Of a stretch of DNA of 10,892 bases, positions 6,066-10,892 are shown one piece after another. Positions within the stretch are counted from its first letter, which is position 1. Each line of letters starts with the position of its first letter. Position numbers and translations under genes: made by a program. Under the pieces are notes generated by a model that saw nothing but the letters and a program-made list of their open reading frames with translations, had not been told where the DNA came from and did no database searches. This DNA is from Deltaproteobacteria bacterium (GTDB lineage: Bacteria > Desulfobacterota > Deferrimicrobia > Deferrimicrobiales > Deferrimicrobiaceae): contig JAJZRM010000061.1 in the NCBI GenBank assembly GCA_021802685.1, forward strand, positions 1 through 10,892. The letters run 5' to 3'.

Positions 6066-7175
6066 TCATTCGACCCGGTACTTCCGGATGATTTCCTCGG
6101 GGATATCCAGCCCCAGCCCCGGTCCCGCGGGCGGGAACATGTTGCCGTCCTCGATCCGCGCCGCTTCCGCGAAAGCGCCGGCCACCCACGGCATGTACTC
6201 GATGGGGCCGGACCGCATGACGCCGCAGGCGACCTGGATCGTGCACTCCATCATGTGGTGCGGCGCCGCCGGCAGCTGGGCGGCGTCCGCCAGGGTCACC
6301 ACCTTGACCGTTTCGGTGATCCCGCCGACCCGGATGATGTCGGGCTGCACGATATCGACCGCATTCGCCCGCAGGTACGCCGCGAACTCGAAGCGCGACC
6401 CCAGCGTCTCCCCCATAGCGATGGGGATGTCCAGCGCGGCGGCGAGCTTCGCGTGCCCGGGGATGTCCTCGCACAGCAGCGGCTCCTCGAACCACGCGAC
6501 GCCCAGCTGTTCCAGCTCGCGGCCGACGCGCATCGCCGTCGGGAGGTCCCACTTCTGGTTGGCGTCGACGGCGATCCAGGCGTCGTCGCCCAGGGCCTTG
6601 CGGACCTCGCGGACTCTCCGGATGTCGGCGCGGTAATCCTCGTGGCCGATCTTCATCTTGACGCCCATCATTCCCTGCGAGAGGTACCCTTCGAACGCCG
6701 CGATCATCTCGGACACGGTCATGTACAGCCACCCGCCGTCCGAGCCGTAACACGGCGCGCTCTCCCGGTACCCCCCCAGCAGCTTGTGGACCGGAAGGCC
6801 GGCCGCCTTTCCCTTGATGTCCCACAGCGCCAGGTCGACCGCCGACTGGGCCTGCATCACCAGCCCGACGCGGCCCACCGTCTGCAGCCGCCGGTACAGC
6901 TTGTTCCACAGGCGCTCGTGGTCGAGGGCGTCCTCGCCGATCAGCAGCGGCGCGAAATCGTCCTTGAGGACGCAGCGCGTCGCCGTTGCGCCGCCCAGCA
7001 GACTCCAGGCGTACCCGAGCCCCCGGACCCCGTCTTCCGTCGTTATGAATACGACCGGCATGTTGATGTGGCTTACCGGTCCGCCCTTCTTCCCGCTCGA
7101 CGATCCCGACTGCATCGGGCGCGGCAGCGGCATGCGCAGCAGCTCGGTTCTCACTTCGGCAATGCGCGTGGACAT
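6066..7175 (-). CDS. enolase-superfamily enzyme, mandelate racemase/muconate lactonizing family, probable acid-sugar or hydroxy-acid dehydratase
   Basis: Abstracts a proton alpha to a carboxylate, giving racemisation or dehydration of a hydroxy acid; 369 aa, cytoplasmic. An N-terminal capping domain (about 1-130) precedes the barrel. The catalytic pattern is that of the mandelate racemase subgroup: KxK at K173/K175 (VKMKIG), metal ligands D204 (VDANQKW), E230 (WFEEPL) and E256 (MGETL), then D279 (VQPDIIRVGG) paired with H306 (PHHMMEC). This full set of ligands and the Lys plus His-Asp acid/base groups indicates an active enzyme. The start at 7175 has a GGGTG-type site upstream. It lies between tctC and the dehydrogenase gene, so its substrate is probably the imported acid or a derivative. 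Tartrate, galactarate or a related diacid is a guess from context; the family cannot be resolved to a substrate by eye. Confidence 0.9.
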   Translation of the reverse strand: MSTRIAEVRTELLRMPLPRPMQSGSSSGKKGGPVSHINMPVVFITTEDGVRGLGYAWSLLGGATATRCVLKDDFAPLLIGEDALDHERLWNKLYRRLQTVGRVGLVMQAQSAVDLALWDIKGKAAGLPVHKLLGGYRESAPCYGSDGGWLYMTVSEMIAAFEGYLSQGMMGVKMKIGHEDYRADIRRVREVRKALGDDAWIAVDANQKWDLPTAMRVGRELEQLGVAWFEEPLLCEDIPGHAKLAAALDIPIAMGETLGSRFEFAAYLRANAVDIVQPDIIRVGGITETVKVVTLADAAQLPAAPHHMMECTIQVACGVMRSGPIEYMPWVAGAFAEAARIEDGNMFPPAGPGLGLDIPEEIIRKYRVE

Positions 7176-7198
7176 ATTTTCACCCTTTCCGAAGATCC

Positions 7199-7232
7199 GA
7201 GGCCCCTCCCCCGGAGGCGGGAGAGGGGCCTC
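7199..7232 (-). other. strong intra-operon hairpin between tctC and the enzyme genes
   Basis: GAGGCCCCTC (7199-7208) and GAGGGGCCTC (7223-7232) are perfect 10-base inverted arms. With one A bulged, CCC/GGG add three more pairs inside. No T-run follows on the minus strand, so it is not a textbook terminator. Between a binding-protein gene and two enzyme genes, a 3' mRNA-stabilising or partial-termination role is the natural reading: more TctC, less enzyme. Confidence 0.5.
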
Positions 7233-7246
7233 TGTCCGGAGCCTCT

Positions 7247-7256
7247 TTACCGGTAA
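7247..7256. promoter_or_regulatory. 10-bp palindrome TTACCGGTAA in the tctC-downstream gap
   Basis: A perfect palindrome, TTACCGGTAA, lies between the tctC stop and the strong hairpin. It could be a binding site for an internal promoter ahead of the enolase-superfamily gene, or chance. I see no convincing -35/-10 pair beside it. Confidence 0.2.
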
Positions 7257-7277
7257 CCCCTACTTGACCCGTTTCAG

Positions 7278-8225
7278 TTACTTCATGATCGTTTGGTATT
7301 CGACCGTCTGCTTCTTCACCAGGGCCAGGGAGGCCTCGGGACCCATGAACTCCGTTTTGAAGCCGTTCTGATCCATCTTCTTTTTGACTTCCGGGTCCTT
7401 CATGGTCTTTTCGAAAGCGTCGGCAAGAATCTTGATGATCGCATCCGGCGTTCCCGGAGGTGCGGCGACACCGCGGTAGGCGCCTTCCACGATGTCATAG
7501 CCCAGTTCCTTGAAGGTCGGCACGTCGGGGATGACGTCCATCCGCTTCTCGGAAGCGATGGCCAGGAACTTGAACTTGTCCTTGTACTGGACCACCATCG
7601 GGGAATAGGACATGAGTGCCGTCACGTGGCCGCCCAGGAGGGCCGGCACGGCGGAGCCGGTCCCGCCGAAGGGAACGTAGGACAGCTTGATTCCTGCCGC
7701 TTTGTTGAGCTCGGCGGTCCCCAGGTCGTTCGCGGACGAGGTGCCGCTGCCGCCCACCGTGACCACGCCGGGGGGGTTCTTCTTGGCGTAATCGATGAAA
7801 TCCTTTAGAGTATTGAAGGGGCTGTCCTTCCGGACCATCAGGACGTTCGGGGTGCTCTCGAACATGTAGATGTTCTTCAGATCCAGGGTCTTGTATCCTG
7901 CGTCCCCCATCTCCATCGGCTGGAGGATGATGTGGGGCAGGTTGTGGCCGGCGATCGTATAGCCGTCCGGCGCGGACTGGGTCAGTTCCGACCAGCAGAG
8001 GGCTCCGCCGCCGCCGATCTTGTACTGGATGGCCACGTCGGCGCCCAGGTACTTCTTCAGGGCCTGTTCCTGGATCCGGGCGGTGATGTCGGACTCCCCG
8101 CCGGGATTGAAGCAGATGTTGTAGGTGATTCGCTTCTTGGGGAAATCCGCGGCAGTGGCCGCGCCGGCCCATGCGATCGCAAGGGCGGAAAAGAGAACGA
8201 TGAGACCGACGGCGATTTTTTTCAT
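7278..8225 (-). CDS. tctC: tripartite tricarboxylate transporter substrate-binding protein TctC
   Basis: Periplasmic solute receptor of a TTT (TctCBA) uptake system, 315 aa, the typical size. A Sec signal (MKKIAVGLIVLFSALAIAW, then AGAATAA) is probably cut near residues 25-26. The mature part has family hallmarks: FNPGGESDITAR in the first substrate loop, IGGGGALCWSEL, GYTIAGHN, the second-loop segment VTVGGSGTSSANDLG, YVPFGGTGSAVPALLGGHV, PTFKELGYD and GVAAPPGTPDAI. ATG 8225 has GGGAGGAG just upstream and directly precedes the signal peptide. Its frame stays open upstream to 8294, but that part lies within tctA. It follows tctA by 34 bases and is separated from the next gene by the hairpin at 7199-7232. 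Ligand class is probably small di- or tricarboxylates; exact ligand unknown. Confidence 0.95.
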   Translation of the reverse strand: MKKIAVGLIVLFSALAIAWAGAATAADFPKKRITYNICFNPGGESDITARIQEQALKKYLGADVAIQYKIGGGGALCWSELTQSAPDGYTIAGHNLPHIILQPMEMGDAGYKTLDLKNIYMFESTPNVLMVRKDSPFNTLKDFIDYAKKNPPGVVTVGGSGTSSANDLGTAELNKAAGIKLSYVPFGGTGSAVPALLGGHVTALMSYSPMVVQYKDKFKFLAIASEKRMDVIPDVPTFKELGYDIVEGAYRGVAAPPGTPDAIIKILADAFEKTMKDPEVKKKMDQNGFKTEFMGPEASLALVKKQTVEYQTIMK

Positions 8226-8259
8226 GGCTCTCCTCCCGGTTCGATAAGGGTTGACGGGT

Positions 8260-9765
8260 TCAATCCACTTCTTCCACTGCCACTTCAGGCGCATGCGAGC
8301 GTATCTGCAGCCAGATCCCGCGGGCGATGGAGACGAAGGCGAGCGCCATGAACACGGCCGATATCGGGCGGGTGAACAGGATGAGGATGGACCCCTGCGA
8401 CATGAGCAACGACTGCCCCAGGGACATCTCCATCATCTGCGCGATGACCGTCGCCAGCACCATCGGGGCGATGGGGTATCCGAACTTCCGCATGAAGTAC
8501 CCGATCACGCCGAAGAGGGTCATGACCCACACATCGTATGCGAGGAACCGGATGCTGTAGGTGCCGAGCACGGAGAAAAAGACGATCATCGGCCCCAGGA
8601 TATAGAAGGGGATGACGCAGATCCTGGCCCACATCCCCACCAGCGGGAGGTTCAGGACGATCAGCATGACGTTGCCGATGTACATGCTGGCGATGATCGC
8701 CCAGACGAAATCCGGATTTTCCTTGAAGAGCATCGGCCCGGGCTGCAGGCCGTACATCATCAGCCCGCCGAGCAGGACCGCCATCGAGGGCGCGGTGGGG
8801 ATCCCGAACGAGAAGAGCGGAACGAAACCGGCGGTGGAGGTCGCGTTGTTCGCCCCTTCCGGGGCGGCGACCCCCTCGATCGCCCCGTTGCCGAACCGCT
8901 CGGGGTGCTTCGATATCCGCTTCTCGAGATCGTACGCCACGAAGGTCGTGACCGAAGGGGTGACGCCGGGAAGGAGCCCCAGGAAGAAACCGACGCCCGA
9001 GGAGCGGATCATCGCCCCCATGCTCTGCCGGATGTCCGCCCAGGACGGCATCCAGCTGCCGATCTTCTGGCTGATGGCGGTGATCCTCGACTCCACGTTG
9101 ACCATCACCTCGCTGATCGCGAAGAGCCCGACGATCACGCTGATGAAATCGATCCCGGCCAGCAGTTTCGGGAATCCGAAGGTCAGCCGGGCGGCCCCGG
9201 TGAGGGGATCCTGACCGATCAGGGCGGTCATGAGCCCGAGGGCCATGGAGATCACGCCTTTGAGGAGGGCGCGGCCGGAAAGGCTGATGATCAGGGTCAG
9301 CGCCATGAACATGAGGGCGAAATATTCGGGCGGGCCGAAAACCACGGCGACATCGGCCAGGAGCGGGGCGAAGAAGGTGAGGCCGATGAGACCGAGCGTT
9401 CCCGCGACGAAGGAGGAGATGGCGCAGATGGCAAGCGCCGGGCCGGCCTTCCCCTGCTTGGCCATTTCATAGCCGTCTATGGCGGTCGGCACGGAGGACG
9501 CCTCTCCGGGGATGTTGACGACGATCGCGGTCGTCGACCCCCCGTACATGGCGCCGTAGTAGATGGCGGCCATCATGATGATCGCCGAAGTCGGGGGAAG
9601 CACCGTGGTCAAGGGAAGGAGGATCGCGATCCCGGAGGCGGGACCGATGCCGGGGAGGACACCGACAAGGGTCCCGATGAAACAGCCCACCAGCGCCCAG
9701 AGAAGGTTCTGCAGGGATAATGCGGTCGCGAATCCCTGGATCAGATGGTCAAAGGAAAAACTCAT
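8260..9765 (-). CDS. tctA: tripartite tricarboxylate transporter large membrane subunit TctA
   Basis: Main inner-membrane permease of the TTT system, 501 aa, family-typical length, with roughly ten or more hydrophobic segments. The duplicated family signature is visible: IGTLVGVLPGIGPASGIAIL near residue 30, and GFFLGLLPGVTPSVTTFVAY in the second half. Other conserved parts are YYGAMYGGSTTAIVVNIPGE, APEGANNATSTAGFVPLFSF and GIPTAPSMAVLLGGL. ATG 9765 follows GGAGGAGG with very short spacing; the frame is open further upstream, but that region belongs to tctB. tctB ends 8 bases before this start, indicating tight coupling. It works with TctB in the membrane and TctC in the periplasm, driven by an ion gradient as known for the family. 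Confidence 0.95.
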   Translation of the reverse strand: MSFSFDHLIQGFATALSLQNLLWALVGCFIGTLVGVLPGIGPASGIAILLPLTTVLPPTSAIIMMAAIYYGAMYGGSTTAIVVNIPGEASSVPTAIDGYEMAKQGKAGPALAICAISSFVAGTLGLIGLTFFAPLLADVAVVFGPPEYFALMFMALTLIISLSGRALLKGVISMALGLMTALIGQDPLTGAARLTFGFPKLLAGIDFISVIVGLFAISEVMVNVESRITAISQKIGSWMPSWADIRQSMGAMIRSSGVGFFLGLLPGVTPSVTTFVAYDLEKRISKHPERFGNGAIEGVAAPEGANNATSTAGFVPLFSFGIPTAPSMAVLLGGLMMYGLQPGPMLFKENPDFVWAIIASMYIGNVMLIVLNLPLVGMWARICVIPFYILGPMIVFFSVLGTYSIRFLAYDVWVMTLFGVIGYFMRKFGYPIAPMVLATVIAQMMEMSLGQSLLMSQGSILILFTRPISAVFMALAFVSIARGIWLQIRSHAPEVAVEEVD

Positions 9766-9773
9766 TCCTCCTC

Positions 9774-10253
9774 CTATCCTTCCAGCAGTCTTTCCAGCAG
9801 GGATCCCACCGGGAAAGAGAGCTGCAGCAGGTCGATGAAAACCACGTAGGAGATGATCCCGAGGATCAGGCCGGTCGCTATCGCCGTGCCCCATTTCTGC
9901 GGTTTCAGGAACCCGATGGAAGCGGTGACGTACAGGAACGTGCTGAGGGGCAGCCCGAGCGGTTTCATGAGGGCGATGTAAGCCGCCAGCATGCCAAGAG
10001 AGACAACGACGATCCCCGCCCCTTGGCGGTCCGGCCAGTGGATCCTGGGGTCCTCCCCCCGGAAACGCCACGATTTGAACGCAAGCCCGATGCCGCAGGC
10101 GAATATGAGGAACCCCAGGACCGAGGGAAAGAAGCGGGGGGAAAGGGCCCTTTCCACCCCGACCCGGATATTCGACGCTGCGTAGAGGATGAAAAGCCCG
10201 AGCAGGGCGAGGAAACAACCTGCCCCGATATCGGCCTGCCGGATCGTCTTCAC
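9774..10253 (-). CDS. tctB: tripartite tricarboxylate transporter small membrane subunit TctB
   Basis: Small inner-membrane subunit of the TTT transporter, about 159 aa. It shows four hydrophobic segments (around GCFLALLGLFILYA; FFPSVLGFLIFACGIGLA; GIVVVSLGMLAAYIAL continuing into FLYVTASIGFL; and TGLILGIISYVVFIDLL) and the conserved SPRFFP motif. I chose GTG 10253 because GGGAGG (10264-10259) is then 5 bases upstream. GTG 10259 would overlap that site and add two residues. First gene of the operon, facing a divergent PrpR-type regulator gene. The B-A-C order differs from the common C-B-A order. Sequence conservation of TctB is low in general, so the call rests partly on position. Confidence 0.92.
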   Translation of the reverse strand: MKTIRQADIGAGCFLALLGLFILYAASNIRVGVERALSPRFFPSVLGFLIFACGIGLAFKSWRFRGEDPRIHWPDRQGAGIVVVSLGMLAAYIALMKPLGLPLSTFLYVTASIGFLKPQKWGTAIATGLILGIISYVVFIDLLQLSFPVGSLLERLLEG

Positions 10254-10319
10254 AACCACCTCCCGGATATACGGAGTTTTCTTGTTGCGTCCCGGCGCCG
10301 GACCGATCTACTTGACAAC

Positions 10320-10336
10320 TTCAACTATTATGCCAA
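10320..10336 (-). promoter_or_regulatory. sigma-54-like promoter (-24/-12) for the tct operon
   Basis: On the minus strand the element reads TTGGCATAATAGTTGAA. It matches YTGGCAC-N5-TTGCW well: the -24 GG and the spacing are right, while the -12 GC is GA. Transcription would start near 10309, leaving about a 55-base leader before tctB. The divergent gene with a PrpR-type sensor domain, a family that usually works with sigma-54, strengthens the call. Confidence 0.45.
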
Positions 10337-10358
10337 GCGGAACCCCACGGAGCGTATT

Positions 10359-10378
10359 CGTAATTACCCGTAATCCCT
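10359..10378. repeat. tandem CGTAAT repeat with 10-bp period
   Basis: CGTAAT occurs at 10359-10364 and 10369-10374, one helical turn apart, and GTAATTAC at 10360-10367 is a perfect palindrome. A related CGTATT lies at 10353-10358. A nine-T run at 10384-10392 follows. The cluster lies between the presumed promoter and the inverted repeat further upstream, where a bending protein such as IHF or a second regulator could bind. Confidence 0.25.
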
Positions 10379-10436
10379 TATGGTTTTTTTTTCAAGTGCC
10401 TTGCTCGATTCCCCACGATGTCGCCATTTGTTGTTA

Positions 10437-10467
10437 TGTTGCGCGACATATGTTACAAAATGCAACA
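10437..10467. promoter_or_regulatory. candidate activator site: inverted repeat TGTTGC/GCAACA
   Basis: TGTTGC (10437-10442) and GCAACA (10462-10467) are perfect inverted arms with 19 bases between them. The left arm also starts a near-palindrome, TGTTGCGCGACA (10437-10448). The site is about 130-160 bp upstream of the predicted tctB start, typical for sigma-54 activators, and only 21 bases before the regulator start codon, so it could also serve autoregulation. Confidence 0.35.
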
Positions 10468-10487
10468 CCCTCTCGAAGGAGCGCCGC

Positions 10488-10892
10488 ATGAGCATTGTTT
10501 TTATCGCTCCGGACCGAACCATGGCCGAGGAGTATCGCCGGATCCTTTCGGCCGTTCCGGATAAGATCGAGGTTGTCGAGGCCCTGCTCAGCGAAGCCAT
10601 CCCGCTCGCGAGGCGACTGGAAGGCCAGGGTGCGGAGGTCTTTGTCGCACGGGGCAGAACCGCGATGCTGTTGCGGAAGGAGGGCATCAAGACCCCGATC
10701 GTCGAGATCCAGTTGACCAGCACCGACATCGTTCAAGCCCTGGCCAAGGCGAAAAGCGAGGGGCGTTCGGACAACCCCGCCATCGCCGTCGTCGCTTTTC
10801 CCAACATGATTCAGAACCTGTGCGATTTTCTCCCGTTCCTCAATCTCGACCTCGTTTGCCACGTTCTTGCCACTGAAAAGGATGCCCCCCGT
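10488..10892 (+). CDS. PrpR-type sensor domain of a probable sigma-54-dependent activator (3' end outside window)
   Basis: The frame is open from ATG 10488 to the last base (135 codons, no stop), so the gene is cut by the window. AAGGAG at 10476-10481 lies 6 bases before the ATG. The visible part matches the PrpR N-terminal domain as I know it: LARRLEGQGAEVFVARGRTA (about 40-59), LLRKEGIKTPIVEI (61-74) and AIAVVAFPNMIQ. In this family the domain binds a small organic acid or its thioester and controls a sigma-54 AAA+ activator with a C-terminal helix-turn-helix; those parts would lie beyond 10892. It diverges from tctB, which with the sigma-54-like element suggests it activates the uptake operon. 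GC3 appears somewhat lower than in neighbouring genes. The domain call is good; the full architecture is inferred. Confidence 0.8.
   Translation, partial: MSIVFIAPDRTMAEEYRRILSAVPDKIEVVEALLSEAIPLARRLEGQGAEVFVARGRTAMLLRKEGIKTPIVEIQLTSTDIVQALAKAKSEGRSDNPAIAVVAFPNMIQNLCDFLPFLNLDLVCHVLATEKDAPR

Noticed and set aside
4957..7256. Plus-strand open frames opposite the dehydrogenase and enolase-superfamily genes
   Set aside because: The translations are His/Asp/Arg-rich without domains; the minus-strand frames contain complete active sites.
8251..9720. Plus-strand open frame opposite tctA
   Set aside because: It is an extremely acidic, Gly/Arg/His-rich antisense product of a hydrophobic membrane-protein gene.
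10312..10331. TTGACA (10312) with TATTAT (10326) as a sigma-70 promoter for the regulator gene
   Set aside because: The spacer is only 8 bases and the site is about 150 bases from the regulator start.
10384..10392. Nine-T run as an intrinsic terminator
   Set aside because: No stable GC stem precedes it on the plus strand and no gene ends there; it lies between divergent starts.

Overview
The window is GC-rich, densely coded bacterial DNA. A Tat-exported protein, a probable lipoprotein, a sigma-54-type regulator and a tripartite tricarboxylate transporter point to a Gram-negative (diderm) bacterium. A deltaproteobacterial (Desulfobacterota-like) or similar GC-rich environmental lineage would fit, but nothing here fixes the taxon. 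I see no rRNA, tRNA, CRISPR array, insertion sequence or phage gene.

Left half, plus strand (about 1-4925). A 248-base leader holds a 10-bp palindrome, a weak promoter candidate and a possible 20-codon leader ORF. It is followed by an alpha/beta-hydrolase (lipase-like) gene whose start looks damaged or ambiguous and whose C-terminus resembles the MaoP/DUF413 domain. Next comes an OmpR-family response regulator and, 4 bases later, its membrane histidine kinase, which has an unusually short ATP lid. Then comes a Tat-exported methionine sulfoxide reductase B. The most striking observation is that the msrB frame ends at a TGA, but the same frame stays open for 57 more codons. Those codons encode a MerP/HMA-like metal-binding fold, with the TGA exactly where the second Cys of the HMA CxxC motif should be. 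A hairpin with the geometry of a bacterial SECIS element lies 22 nt downstream. This suggests an MsrB-HMA selenoprotein that would normally be annotated as a truncated MsrB.

Right half, minus strand (10253 down to 4975). Five genes form one transcription unit in the order tctB-tctA-tctC-(enolase-superfamily dehydratase/racemase)-(D-malate/tartrate dehydrogenase). The reading is import of a small hydroxy-carboxylic acid by the TctCBA system, then dehydration or epimerisation by the enolase-superfamily enzyme and NAD-dependent oxidative decarboxylation by the DmlA/TtuC-type enzyme. A strong hairpin sits between tctC and the two enzyme genes and may set different expression levels.

Right edge, plus strand. 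A divergent gene, cut by the window end, encodes a PrpR-type N-terminal sensor domain, normally found in sigma-54-dependent activators. The shared intergenic region holds a sigma-54-like -24/-12 element facing tctB. It also holds an inverted repeat 130-160 bp upstream of the predicted start site, the usual place for an activator site. Together these suggest substrate-controlled, sigma-54-dependent expression of the uptake operon.
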